DNA of 64,000 bases from an uncultured Clostridia bacterium (GCA_934233735.1 CAKQGQ010000002.1:149914-213913), one strand, 5' to 3'; positions 25,556-33,392 are shown, numbered from the stretch's first letter. Program-made: numbers and translations. Notes: generated by a model not told the origin, from the letters alone.

Positions 25556-26242
25556 ATGAACAGTATCACAATTGGAGAAAAAATTGCAAAACTAAGAAAA
25601 GAAAAAGGACTTACACAATCGCAGCTTGCTGAAATGATCAGTGTCAGCAATAAGACAATTTCGCGCTGGGAAACAGGGGAGGGCTATCCGGAAATTTCAC
25701 TTCTGGTTCCGCTCGCAAAGGCGCTTGGCGTATCGACGGATTATCTTCTGAAAGACGCATCGGATGAGGGCGCCCAGACGCAGAGCGCGGCCGAAACTGC
25801 GGCTGAGTCTGAAGGTGCTTCTTCCGAAACGCAGACGGAAAGCATGAGGGAAGAGGTCCCAAAACAAAAGCATGGCGAGAGAAAAGCAGAACGCTTCTCA
25901 CTTTATCCGCCGCAATTTGTCAGATGTTTCCGTTCGCTTACGATATTTAATAAAGTATCATTTGTTACGATAGGACTGTGTATCTTATCTTTGATTATTT
26001 CAGTAATTTTGATTATGCTGAATATTTTGCCGGCACTTGCACAGCTTCCGCTTGTCAGCCTGATTGCCATTCGCGTCGGAGTCCTTTCAGCTGTCATCGG
26101 ATTTATACTCGGTTTACTTGATGTTTACGATAAACAGTACCGCGCTGCCGTATATCTGCTGATTGCCAATGTTGTGCTTGGAGTCGGTATTCCGCTTCTG
26201 CTTACGCTCGGCGCTTTCGGAATTATTTCAATTTACAATTAA
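25556..26242 (+). CDS. XRE-family regulator with membrane anchor
   Basis: A 228-residue protein; the ATG at 25556 follows GAGAGGAGATTTGG. The N-terminal HTH_3 is textbook (IGEKIAKLRKEKGLTQSQLA, then VSNKTISRWETGEGYPEIS) and covers residues 5-60. A low-complexity, Glu/Ser-rich linker follows (~70-110), then three hydrophobic segments in the last 100 residues. Membrane-tethered XRE proteins of this type are common in Clostridia and may sense envelope state. An NhaC-type antiporter gene follows after 13 bases, so it may regulate that transporter. Confidence 0.85.
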   Translation: MNSITIGEKIAKLRKEKGLTQSQLAEMISVSNKTISRWETGEGYPEISLLVPLAKALGVSTDYLLKDASDEGAQTQSAAETAAESEGASSETQTESMREEVPKQKHGERKAERFSLYPPQFVRCFRSLTIFNKVSFVTIGLCILSLIISVILIMLNILPALAQLPLVSLIAIRVGVLSAVIGFILGLLDVYDKQYRAAVYLLIANVVLGVGIPLLLTLGAFGIISIYN

Positions 26243-26255
26243 CGGAGGAAGAAAT

Positions 26256-27599
26256 ATGGACTATGGATTCGTTTCCTGCATACCGATTTTGGTTTTGATC
26301 ACGGGAGCACTGCTCACCAAAAAAATCGGTGAAAGCATGATAGCTGCTTCTGTTGTGGGCGTTGCAATTGTCTACAAAGGTGGATTTTTCGACGGCTATG
26401 TCGATACGATGTACGAAGTGCTGACAAACGAATCCTATCAGTTTATTCTTTTTATTGTCTTATGCTTCGGTGCGGCCGTAAAGCTTTTTCAGGCTTCCGG
26501 CTGTCTGACCGGATTCGGCAATCTGATTTCAAAGATTGCCTCCGGACCGAAGAAGCCCTTGCTTTTAGCACTTTTAACCAATGTAATCATGTTTATGGAC
26601 GATTATCTGAATACGCTCGGGGTTTCATTTTCTATGCGTGAAGTCACGGACAGGAATCACATCCCGCGTGAACATTTGGCATTTCAAACTGCGGTCATGG
26701 CTCCGGCGCTTTGCGTTTTGGTGCCGTTTTCCAGCTGGGCGGCATTTACGGTCGGAATTGCATCGGAATTTGATGTTTCACTTTCTGATTACATAAAAGG
26801 CATTCCATATATGTGGTTTCCGATTTTAATGGTCATCCTTTGTGTCCTCACGGCTGCAGGCGGTTTTCCGAAACTCGGAAATCTGAAAAAAGCTTACGAA
26901 AGGGTAAACGGAGGAGGTTCGGTACGTCCGCCCGACGATGGTGAAAAAGCGCTGGTAAGTATGGAAATGGACGATAATATTGAAAGTTCTTCCGCATTGA
27001 ATTTTATTCTTCCGATGGCCGTTGTAGTTGCTGTAACGATATACTGCGATAACGATTTGGTACACGGTATGCTTGCCGGAATTGTCTCACAGGCTTTATT
27101 ATATATCGGGCAAAAGATTGTTTCGGTTTCCGATTTCCTTGATTTGTGCTTCGAAGGGTGTAAATCCATGATGAGCATGGTTATTATTGTTTTCTTTGCG
27201 TTTATTATCAATTCTGTAAATAATAAAATGGGATTTGCGGAATATCTGATAAACACAATCTGCAGGTCGCTGCCAATGCAGTTTCTGCCGGTTCTCATTT
27301 TTCTTATTATGGCATTTGCGACCTTTGCAACTGCCGGCTATTGGCTCATGCAGGTCATTGCGCTGCCGATTTTTCTTCCTATGGCGTCCGTGGCAGGGCT
27401 GAACTCCTCAATTGCGGTAGCATGTGTCATGTCCGGTGTTACGCTTGGCGGTATTTTATGCTTCTATTCAGATGTCATCTTTATGACGGTTGCGGGAACA
27501 GGTGTTTCCAATGTATCTTTAGTGAAAACCATCACGCCTTATGCACTTATCGGTGCCGTGCTTACAGCCGCAGGGTATCTGGTTCTTGGCTTTATTTAG
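26256..27599 (+). CDS. NhaC-family Na+/H+ antiporter
   Basis: A 447-residue polytopic transporter. The ATG at 26256 follows ACGGAGGAAGAAAT; the longer frame overlaps the XRE gene. Eleven to twelve helices are apparent. The block LLALLTNVIMFMDDYLNTLG with paired Asp near residue 116, and AFQTAVMAPALCVLVPFSSWAAF, match the NhaC / Na+:H+ antiporter superfamily (COG1757). It would exchange internal Na+ (or an organic solute) for H+. It is co-transcribed with the XRE membrane regulator. It ends 58 bases before the first SOS box of the next unit. Confidence 0.85.
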   Translation: MDYGFVSCIPILVLITGALLTKKIGESMIAASVVGVAIVYKGGFFDGYVDTMYEVLTNESYQFILFIVLCFGAAVKLFQASGCLTGFGNLISKIASGPKKPLLLALLTNVIMFMDDYLNTLGVSFSMREVTDRNHIPREHLAFQTAVMAPALCVLVPFSSWAAFTVGIASEFDVSLSDYIKGIPYMWFPILMVILCVLTAAGGFPKLGNLKKAYERVNGGGSVRPPDDGEKALVSMEMDDNIESSSALNFILPMAVVVAVTIYCDNDLVHGMLAGIVSQALLYIGQKIVSVSDFLDLCFEGCKSMMSMVIIVFFAFIINSVNNKMGFAEYLINTICRSLPMQFLPVLIFLIMAFATFATAGYWLMQVIALPIFLPMASVAGLNSSIAVACVMSGVTLGGILCFYSDVIFMTVAGTGVSNVSLVKTITPYALIGAVLTAAGYLVLGFI

Positions 27600-27658
27600 A
27601 GCTTTATGCTCTGCGAACGCTCCAAAAGCAATCAAAGAAAAACACCCTAAAAAAATGT

Positions 27659-27728
27659 GAACATTTGTTTGAATTTCGCTTGACAGCGAACCTTTATTCT
27701 GTTATATTATAGAAAAGAACAAATGTTT
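27659..27728 (+). promoter_or_regulatory. LexA-type SOS boxes and promoter of YneA-like gene
   Basis: GAACATTTGTTT (27659-27670) and GAACAAATGTTT (27717-27728) each differ by one base from the perfect GAACATTTGTTC box found before recA in this window. Between them are TTGACA (27680-27685), a 17-base spacer and TATATT (27703-27708). The second box covers the transcription start. This is a double-operator SOS promoter. Confidence 0.75.
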
Positions 27729-27747
27729 ATAAGGGGGTGTGAACCTA

Positions 27748-28050
27748 ATGAATAAGACATACAGAATAGCGAACAGATTCAGATTTACATTATTTGTTGT
27801 TTTAGCAATCATCATTGTGACTACAGCGTTTAATTTTGCATTAGGATTCAATACTGCGGCCAGCTTGACGAAAACAGAATATACAGATGTGCAGATACTC
27901 AGCGGAGATACTTTATGGTCTGTTGCCGAAACTTATATGCCCGAAGAAATGGATACAAGAGAAGCGGTATATGAGCTCTGTAAGATTAACGACATTTCCG
28001 CTGCAGAATTGTATGCAGGCATGACAATTCAGGTCCCAATTTATCACTAA
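27748..28050 (+). CDS. YneA-like SOS cell-division inhibitor with LysM domain
   Basis: A 100-residue protein with an N-terminal membrane segment (~14-36, FTLFVVLAIIIVTTAFNFAL) and a C-terminal LysM domain (~48-98: VQILSGDTLWSVAETYMPE, then AGMTIQVPI). Size and build match YneA of Bacillus, which halts division during the SOS response. The double SOS box and strong promoter directly upstream support that role. The ATG at 27748 follows AAGGGGGTG. lexA, which neighbours yneA in Bacillus, is not in this window. A generic LysM envelope protein is the alternative, but its control by SOS boxes favours YneA. Confidence 0.78.
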   Translation: MNKTYRIANRFRFTLFVVLAIIIVTTAFNFALGFNTAASLTKTEYTDVQILSGDTLWSVAETYMPEEMDTREAVYELCKINDISAAELYAGMTIQVPIYH

Positions 28051-28057
28051 ATATATG

Positions 28058-28104
28058 GAAAAACAGCAGATGACGGGTTTCCAGCGTTAGCTGTTTTTCT
28101 TTTT
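28058..28104 (+). terminator. Terminator after YneA-like gene
   Basis: GAAAAACAGC (28058-28067) pairs with GCTGTTTTTC (28090-28099), followed by TTTTT. A further AAAAAACAGC just downstream (28105-28114) could pair with the same right arm, giving an alternative fold. Confidence 0.65.
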
Positions 28105-28180
28105 AAAAAACAGCTAAAGGGGTGGACATTATTCAGAAAGAGTGTTAGAATGAATTCACATCATGCAGTAAGGAGCGAAT

Positions 28181-29218
28181 ATGTCAATCTTAAGCTTTAC
28201 CAGAGAAGAAGCTCTAAAAAAAACAGACCAATATAAAGAGCTGTTTACAGTTGTCCGTATTTTGGACGATCAAACACTCTTGGATATATGCAACGGTAAA
28301 AAGCCTACCGGAATCGATCATCTTTGTCCTTGCTATTCATTTTGGGACAGGGATGAAAACTGCAGCAATTGTATCTCATTAAGGGCATTTCAGGAAAAAA
28401 AAGAAATAAGCAAATTTGAATTTAAAGAGAGTAACAACGATGTATATTATGTCATTGCGCAATATCTTGAAATTGATGGAAAACCTTCTGTTATCGAGTA
28501 TGTGAAAAAGCTTGGAGATGATCCTTTTATAGACAGTGAAGGCCGTTCCCGTTTTATCGAAAAACTTTTTAATTTTGAAGATATTCTTTACACTGATGCA
28601 TTGACGGGCGTATATAATCGCCGATATTATGAAGATAAAATTAAGATGTCACTCGATATTCCGAGTGTTGCTATTATTGATATTGATGATTTTAAGCTTT
28701 ATAATGACCGGTTTGGTCATTATGTTGGAGATTTAGTTTTAAAAACGGTTGCGCAAGAAATTAAAAGCTGTCTTGAAAAATCAGAGAAAATTATTCGTTT
28801 CGGCGGCGATGAATTTCTTCTTTTAATAAATACTTCCCAACGTAAAATTTTAGCAAATAAAATTCAGCTTATTAAAGAATATCTTAGTAAAATCACCGTA
28901 CCTGATTATCCGAAATTACGCATTACTGTCAGCATTGGCGCAGCCATCTGTCGGAATAATACTGTAGAAGAATCATCGGAGCGCGCAGATCGCTTAATGT
29001 ATTATGCAAAAGCCACTAAAAATCATTTTTTTATTGAAGGTGAAAATGTTAAAAACGATTTTTCAAATTTAAGATGCAAAAAGCAACGCCGAATCGCTGG
29101 CACTTCTAAGAGACAACATCATAATCGCAAAAAAAGTCGCTCAAAACGCAAATTAGAGCCTCGTCCAAAACATATAGCAGGAAGCGGTTGTCATATGCCT
29201 GTGAATATGCTATTATAA
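28181..29218 (+). CDS. Diguanylate cyclase (GGDEF)
   Basis: A 345-residue protein. The first ~140 residues form a sensor-like region, with cysteines in LCPCYSFWDRDENCSNC (~48-64), resembling small PAS-type modules that may hold a metal or Fe-S cluster. The GGDEF domain runs ~150-300: IDIDDFKLYNDRFGH then FGGDEF with the active-site residues at 208-212. It should make cyclic di-GMP from two GTP. No RxxD inhibitory site is visible five residues before the motif. The C-terminal ~40 residues are very basic (KKQRR, KRQHHNRKKSRSKRK) and may bind nucleic acid or membrane. Confidence 0.87.
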   Translation: MSILSFTREEALKKTDQYKELFTVVRILDDQTLLDICNGKKPTGIDHLCPCYSFWDRDENCSNCISLRAFQEKKEISKFEFKESNNDVYYVIAQYLEIDGKPSVIEYVKKLGDDPFIDSEGRSRFIEKLFNFEDILYTDALTGVYNRRYYEDKIKMSLDIPSVAIIDIDDFKLYNDRFGHYVGDLVLKTVAQEIKSCLEKSEKIIRFGGDEFLLLINTSQRKILANKIQLIKEYLSKITVPDYPKLRITVSIGAAICRNNTVEESSERADRLMYYAKATKNHFFIEGENVKNDFSNLRCKKQRRIAGTSKRQHHNRKKSRSKRKLEPRPKHIAGSGCHMPVNMLL

Positions 29219-29266
29219 AGGTATTTATATGCATGCGGATAAAAAACAAATGGGGAGGATTTGATT

Positions 29267-29479
29267 ATGGAAAGAAAACAATACATATGTCCGAAATGCG
29301 GATGCGAAAGCTATGTCAGCGATCAATTCCAGGCAACAGGCGGAAATTTCGCGAAGATATTTGATGTGCAGAATAAAAAGTTTATAACCGTAAGCTGCGC
29401 AGACTGTGGATTTACGGAATTATACAGGGCACAGAATTCGTCGGGAATGGATATTTTAGATTTCCTGATTGGAAGCTGA
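29267..29479 (+). CDS. Zinc-ribbon nucleic-acid-binding protein
   Basis: A 70-residue protein. The ATG at 29267 follows GGGGAGGATTTG. Two pairs of cysteines, CPKCGC near the start and CADCG near residue 46, make a zinc ribbon around a short FAKIFDVQNKKF core. Small ribbons of this type are common in Clostridia and are annotated as predicted nucleic-acid binders; the function is unknown. It is the last rightward host gene before the prophage. Confidence 0.75.
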   Translation: MERKQYICPKCGCESYVSDQFQATGGNFAKIFDVQNKKFITVSCADCGFTELYRAQNSSGMDILDFLIGS

Positions 29480-29532
29480 TAATAAATATTTGTGTATTGC
29501 GAAAGCATGGCAGATACATGAAGCTTGACGAG

Positions 29533-29566
29533 AAAGGCTTGGAATTGCAATGATTTCAGGCCTTTT
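29533..29566 (+). terminator. Terminator between host gene and prophage junction
   Basis: AAAGGCTTG (29533-29541) pairs with CAGGCCTTT (29557-29565, one wobble) and a short T run follows. It ends the Zn-ribbon transcript 15 bases before the att/dif-like site. Confidence 0.55.
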
Positions 29567-29580
29567 AAATCTTCTATTTT

Positions 29581-29615
29581 AACTATTCCCAAAATTATGA
29601 TTTAAGGAATAGTTT
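29581..29615 (+). other. Left att site, candidate dif (Xer) sequence
   Basis: AACTATTCC (29581-29589) and GGAATAGTT (29606-29614) are perfect inverted arms. The central 28 bases (29584-29611) divide as 11-6-11, the geometry of a Xer recombination site. On the other strand the core TCATAATTTT flanked by TTCC resembles, from memory, the difSL site of streptococcal XerS. The 17 bases 29599-29615 (GATTTAAGGAATAGTTT) recur exactly at 34543-34559. The stretch lies exactly where gene orientation changes from + to -. Confidence 0.5.
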
Positions 29616-29651
29616 CTTAACACTCTTAAAATATAAACCCTTTTTCTTTTG

Positions 29652-29680
29652 TTGTCAAGTGTTTTTTTATTTGTTATAAT
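29652..29680 (+). promoter_or_regulatory. Strong promoter of the opposing prophage gene
   Basis: TTGTCA (29652-29657), a 17-base spacer and TATAAT (29675-29680), reading rightward into the 88-residue gene. No operator-like repeat overlaps it, so constitutive expression in the lysogen is likely. Confidence 0.65.
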
Positions 29681-29727
29681 AAAAAATAAGTTATTACACG
29701 AAATTCAATAAATGAGGAAAGAAAAAA

Positions 29728-29994
29728 ATGATAAAATACAACGCACCCGACAATAAAAAAGAATATGAGCAGATACGGAAAAACTGGAACAAAACATATA
29801 ATAACCCTAACCGACCATATCAAGAAATAAATACTACTGGATATGAAAATAACTACTATAAACCTCAAAAGAAAAATAAAGGAATCGGTTGTATTATTGC
29901 ATTATTAGTTGCAATATTATTCATTCTGTTAATACCGTATTTAATAACCACAGGCGCATTGATAGCCTTATCCGAATTAGCAAATACATTATAA
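29728..29994 (+). CDS. Small tail-anchored membrane protein of the prophage
   Basis: An 88-residue protein, the only prophage gene on the + strand. The first 52 residues are hydrophilic and rich in N, Y and K. A single hydrophobic segment (about 53-80) lies near the C-terminus, so the protein is probably held in the membrane with its N-terminal part in the cytoplasm. GAGGAAAGAAAAA precedes the ATG, and a strong promoter lies upstream. I recognise no family. Independent expression at the prophage edge fits a lysogen-expressed accessory gene, for example superinfection exclusion; this is inferred. Confidence 0.6.
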   Translation: MIKYNAPDNKKEYEQIRKNWNKTYNNPNRPYQEINTTGYENNYYKPQKKNKGIGCIIALLVAILFILLIPYLITTGALIALSELANTL

Positions 29995-29996
29995 GC

Positions 29997-30039
29997 AAAA
30001 TCCCGTCAAAACCCTTCGGGGATCTGACGGGATTTTTTT
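29997..30039. terminator. Bidirectional terminator
   Basis: AATCCCGTCA pairs with TGACGGGATT around an inner CCC-TTC-GGG hairpin, with an A tract on the left and seven Ts on the right. It serves the + strand 88-residue gene and the leftward Zot gene, whose stop codon lies in its right edge. Confidence 0.8.
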
Positions 30040-30742
30040 AATTAGTAAATAGTGCAAGTTCTTCCCTGCTCATATATTCCTTAGATTTTGCAGAATCAAG
30101 CATCTTATAACTATCGTACATATTTCGCAATTCGTCAGTTTGAACAAATTTAATTGAGAAAGATTTATGTATTTTCATACGCTTGTTAATATCTACTTCA
30201 TTGTGCAACATTAAATAGGTTTCATCATCATAACCCTTACAATTAGTCAGCCTACCGAAAAGCGTCTTGCAGTCAAAGAAATAGTTCGTTAATTCTCTGA
30301 AAACCTTGTCGACCCTATCGAAGCGTTGAGCAGTATATAAAATCTGAATACCGTTACCCTTTCGGTTTTGTGTAAGAAGCGTTAAAAGAGCAGTCGGAAA
30401 ATTCTTAAAATTACGAGAATTAAATTCGTTTTGTACTTCATCCCATGCAACGATTAAAGGCTTGTCATACTGTGCAAGAAGCTGTTGCCAGTTATCAAAA
30501 GCGAAGTCTTGACCCTCAAAAAAATAGTTTGTGCAAATCAGAATATCATCGCCATATTTTTTACGGTATTCATTCAAGATATAAGTCAAAGCAACGGTTT
30601 TGCCGTGTCCAGGCAAGCCCAAAAAGCCGTAAATACCGTATAGGTGCAATTTTTCATCCCTTTTCGGGTGAAAAATTGATTGTAAGAGATACTTTAAAGC
30701 CAAGAAAATACGAACATAAAACGGTTGCGACAAGAAACGCAT
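30038..30742 (-). CDS. Zot/pI-type phage assembly ATPase
   Basis: A 234-residue protein of the Zonular-occludens-toxin/gene I family. Walker A is GLPGHGKT (residues 42-49), and Walker B ends in LIVAWDE with D101 and E102. These inner-membrane ATPases drive extrusion of filamentous phage through the membrane. The amphipathic N-terminus (1-24) may touch the membrane, but the usual C-terminal membrane helix and outer domain are missing; for a single-membrane host that may be sufficient. AAAAAAGGGGGTATATT precedes the ATG. It is the last gene of the leftward phage transcript, ahead of the terminator. Confidence 0.87.
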   Translation of the reverse strand: MRFLSQPFYVRIFLALKYLLQSIFHPKRDEKLHLYGIYGFLGLPGHGKTVALTYILNEYRKKYGDDILICTNYFFEGQDFAFDNWQQLLAQYDKPLIVAWDEVQNEFNSRNFKNFPTALLTLLTQNRKGNGIQILYTAQRFDRVDKVFRELTNYFFDCKTLFGRLTNCKGYDDETYLMLHNEVDINKRMKIHKSFSIKFVQTDELRNMYDSYKMLDSAKSKEYMSREELALFTN

Positions 30743-30799
30743 AATATACCCCCTTTTTTACAAATACGAGCGTGCGCAATCATCATGCCAGCGTAACGG

Positions 30800-30918
30800 T
30801 TTAGGCAACGCCTTCGCATAGGTTCGCCCTTACACAATGAGACGCAAGGGGAAGCCTAAAGACTTCCCATCACGCTCATTGTGCAAGGAATCCACCTGTT
30901 GCCTAAAGCGAACTATGC
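30800..30918. other. Nested hairpin, candidate packaging signal or origin
   Basis: This gene-free stretch of the prophage holds three concentric stems. The outer is TTTAGGCAAC (30800-30809) with GTTGCCTAAA (30898-30907), the middle CACAATGAG (30833-30841) with CTCATTGTG (30875-30883), and the inner GGGAAG (30849-30854) with CTTCCC (30863-30868). A competing pairing joins GCATAGGTTCGC (30816-30827) with GCGAACTATGC (30908-30918). In filamentous phages one long intergenic hairpin marks the single-stranded genome for packaging; another part of the same region starts replication. Either role fits. Confidence 0.65.
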
Positions 30919-31158
30919 CAACGGCACATTATTTTTAATGAATTTAAAAATGCCAAGCACGGTAAACACCGTACACCATCCAAAGATTGAAATAAACAAT
31001 GCGGACATTAACGGAGTACCGCAGATATAACAGCCCCACCCGATAAACTTAGCGACATAATCATTAAAAGTTACATCCACGAACGGAAGCGCACCCAAAA
31101 GGGCAAAAATCGCCTTAGGGAGCAACAAAATAACATCAATAAGAAAATTTACAATCAT
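30913..31158 (-). CDS. Small phage membrane protein, pVI-like
   Basis: An 81-residue protein that is mostly hydrophobic, with about three membrane segments (1-22, 34-48, 50-72) and a short basic tail. Its ATG overlaps the stop of the 537-residue gene by four bases (ATGA). Position directly after the adsorption-type protein and before the assembly ATPase is that of pVI, the minor protein capping one end of the virion in Ff phages and members of the DUF2523 group. Assignment rests on position and topology, not on a specific motif. Confidence 0.65.
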   Translation of the reverse strand: MIVNFLIDVILLLPKAIFALLGALPFVDVTFNDYVAKFIGWGCYICGTPLMSALFISIFGWCTVFTVLGIFKFIKNNVPLA

Positions 31159-32768
31159 TCATCACTACCCCCTTTTTCGTTTTTTCTGCTGTCGTTAAAC
31201 GAGAAACCACTATAGCCCATCAAGCGCATAAACATATTATAGTTATATATCACAAGAAGTACGGCAAGAAAAGCCCCTATAATACCACGGAATGTAGATA
31301 TATTTTTTCGCAAATACGAATTATCAACCACAGTATAGGTATTCCCTTTCAGTTCCATAGTCACATCGGGAATAGGTGTGGAATCCACAAAAGAGCGGAA
31401 ATCTACCGACGCAGGCGGTGAAACAATTTTAACAACATCATTTATAAAAATATCCCATGTAAAATTTTTAGGGATAAACAAATCCCGTACAAATTCAATT
31501 ACCGAAGTAATCGCCGATGAAATCGCCGTTACAATCGTTTCAAGCAGTTCTTGCAAAAATTCTATAAGCCCAGTAAAGCCTTCAATGATAGCCTTGAGAA
31601 TATCGCCTAAAATAGGAATATTCAAAATCCACTTGCCTATTGATTCAAAAATACCAGTTCCAGTACCCTCTCCGACGATTGAGCCAGTACCCGTAATTAC
31701 ATCGGGAACCTCTGCCGAGCGAACGGAATCCGGATTCATTACAGATACAACACCATCATCTAATTCATTATCCTTAACCATTCCCCCCGGGACAACAATA
31801 TCTGTTTCGTCGCTCAACTCCTTAGTTCCTCCGAAGCTTGGCGCATAGTCACCAGTCCACGGAATCGAAACAGCGCTAGATTGTCCGTTAGAAAGAACGA
31901 ATTCAGCGAACGGACGAAGCGACTTGCCACTTCCCGAAGCTGTAAAGGACGCCGTGGTAACAATTTCAGAATAGCCAGGCTTTTTAAAACTTAAAGAAAT
32001 ATATGGAGACTTCACAGAATCAAAGCTAACGGACAATGAAGCGTCAGAAAAAGCAAAACTACTTTCAGAAACAATACGCCTAAATTCAACAAAACCAAGA
32101 TTATAAATCTGTTTATCCTTAATGTAATCTTCAAAACCTAAAATGTTACGACCGACAAACGCAGAAAACCAAAGAACATAATCATATTGATTTCTGTTAT
32201 CAACACGAAGCCACAAGTAAACAGGAGATTCAGCGACATAGCCGACAATAGCCCCTTTCTCACGAATCAAATCATACAGACCATCAACATCATAATAAAA
32301 TCTTGTAGGACAAGTAATCGCTGACAATTTTGGAAGTCCACGCATTACAAGCGGATTCGTAATTCCACCAGCTGACGGAATCGAAACCGACGGAGCGTCA
32401 GCCGTTGCGCCGAGTGAGCCAATCCATGAACCGATTGCGGTGCAAATACCCTTTGACAATTTAATAATGAACGGTTTAGTACTACTTGCGTAGTTTAAAT
32501 ATGTTAAACCCGAATTTATGAAAAAATTCTGTTGTTCCGTTGTTAAACTATTCCACAAATGCTCACATACGGCGGACATCTGCGAGCTATTTTGAAATGT
32601 AAAACCGCAAGCGACAAGAGCCGCTCCGATAACTGCAATAGTGCTTGCAGTTAATGTAATTGAAGCGTCGGCAGTTACGGAGCTACCAACAACAACATTA
32701 AAAATAAGCAAAACACACAGAATAAAAATAAGTATTTTATTCCAGTTAGCATTAAAATTTAAAGTCAT
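31155..32768 (-). CDS. Large adsorption-type minor coat protein, pIII-like
   Basis: A 537-residue protein with an N-terminal export signal (about 1-34, hydrophobic ILIFILCVLLIFNVVVGSS) and one C-terminal membrane segment (about 500-520). In between lies a long extracellular part: a beta-rich region (~150-340) with many aromatic and Ser/Thr residues, a Pro/Gly/Glu linker (~340-370), then a repeated hydrophobic/Ile-rich helical stretch (~375-440). Signal, large exposed domain and C-terminal anchor are the layout of pIII, which binds the host receptor and ends the virion. AAAAGGGGGTTTTTAT precedes the start. It is by far the longest phage gene, as expected. No enzymatic motif is seen. Confidence 0.75.
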   Translation of the reverse strand: MTLNFNANWNKILIFILCVLLIFNVVVGSSVTADASITLTASTIAVIGAALVACGFTFQNSSQMSAVCEHLWNSLTTEQQNFFINSGLTYLNYASSTKPFIIKLSKGICTAIGSWIGSLGATADAPSVSIPSAGGITNPLVMRGLPKLSAITCPTRFYYDVDGLYDLIREKGAIVGYVAESPVYLWLRVDNRNQYDYVLWFSAFVGRNILGFEDYIKDKQIYNLGFVEFRRIVSESSFAFSDASLSVSFDSVKSPYISLSFKKPGYSEIVTTASFTASGSGKSLRPFAEFVLSNGQSSAVSIPWTGDYAPSFGGTKELSDETDIVVPGGMVKDNELDDGVVSVMNPDSVRSAEVPDVITGTGSIVGEGTGTGIFESIGKWILNIPILGDILKAIIEGFTGLIEFLQELLETIVTAISSAITSVIEFVRDLFIPKNFTWDIFINDVVKIVSPPASVDFRSFVDSTPIPDVTMELKGNTYTVVDNSYLRKNISTFRGIIGAFLAVLLVIYNYNMFMRLMGYSGFSFNDSRKNEKGGSDE

Positions 32769-32826
32769 ATAAAAACCCCCTTTTAATGAAAAAGAGAGCC
32801 GAAGCCCCCTTTTTCAACTTTCTTGA

Positions 32827-32991
32827 TTATAAGAACTTGTAAACAATTCTCGGAATCAAAGACACGCCAATCATAATACCCATGATGGTAATGCCGACCG
32901 GCAGAAGAACACCAATGTTACTGGTGAGTGCCGATGTAATCGGCTCAAGCATTTTTGCAGTGATTGCAATAGTAGTTGCTCCACCTTCCAT
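32827..32991 (-). CDS. Major coat protein, pVIII-like
   Basis: A 54-residue protein. The ATG at 32991 follows AAGAAAGGGGTATATT; a longer frame reaching back to 33078 lacks a site and overlaps the upstream small gene. The product has a short polar N-terminus with one Glu, a long hydrophobic helix (about 22-48, rich in Ile, Gly and Val) and a C-terminus with Arg and Lys that would face the DNA, which is the design of filamentous-phage major coat proteins. No cleavable signal peptide is seen. Its ribosome binding site and leader match those of the Zot gene almost exactly. Confidence 0.75.
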   Translation of the reverse strand: MEGGATTIAITAKMLEPITSALTSNIGVLLPVGITIMGIMIGVSLIPRIVYKFL

Positions 32992-33016
32992 AATATACCC
33001 CTTTCTTGCGTAGACG

Positions 33017-33169
33017 CTATGCGAAACGCATAAGTAATTTATATACAACTTTGCAAAACACAAAGGTTGTACCAACAATCAGCATGATAAAAAAGAAACA
33101 AGCGATTATAAAAAGCCAATGTTCGCATGATTGTAAAACGCTTAGAATCTCATATAATGTATCATTCAT
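33017..33169 (-). CDS. 50-residue membrane protein of the prophage
   Basis: A short frame of 50 codons. The ATG (33169) overlaps the stop of the 76-residue gene, and the TAG is at 33017-33019. The product starts MNDTLYEILSVLQ, continues with one long hydrophobic helix (about 18-40, WLFIIACFFFIMLIVGTTFV) and ends in a basic tail. It lies just before the major coat protein. Size and topology fit a pVII/pIX-type minor coat protein or a holin-like helper. The overlap with the gene before it and the frame running almost to the coat gene's leader argue that it is real. Confidence 0.6.
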   Translation of the reverse strand: MNDTLYEILSVLQSCEHWLFIIACFFFIMLIVGTTFVFCKVVYKLLMRFA

Positions 33170-33392
33170 CACATTCACACTCCAAAATAGAATTTAAAAC
33201 ATCAGCCCGTTTTGAAATCTCGTCTTTCAACTCACAAACCTTTGCTAATTCCTTAGAAATAAATTCTAAATCAACACGAGAATCAAAAACCAATGTTTTA
33301 TTTTCAAAGTCAACTTTCGGGAGAGAATCAGCAATAACCATTCCCAAAAGCGCACGAATATCCAAAAGTTCTCTATATATATTTCTTTTCAT
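33162..33392 (-). CDS. Small soluble phage protein
   Basis: A 76-residue acidic, helical protein without membrane segment or recognised motif. It overlaps the end of the replication initiator gene by about 20 bases and the start of the 50-codon gene, so it is firmly inside the operon; AAGGAAAATGAAAAG around the start provides the ribosome binding site. Its C-terminal half is likely a coiled helix (KELAKVCELKDEISKRADVL), ending in ECECDE. The position after the initiator gene is shared with small replication-control proteins of filamentous phages; this is a guess. Confidence 0.55.
   Translation of the reverse strand: MKRNIYRELLDIRALLGMVIADSLPKVDFENKTLVFDSRVDLEFISKELAKVCELKDEISKRADVLNSILECECDE

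Noticed and set aside
33001..33078. Longer start for the major coat protein (83 residues)
   Set aside because: The extra N-terminal part overlaps the 50-codon gene and has no ribosome binding site; the ATG at 32991 has the same leader as other phage structural genes.
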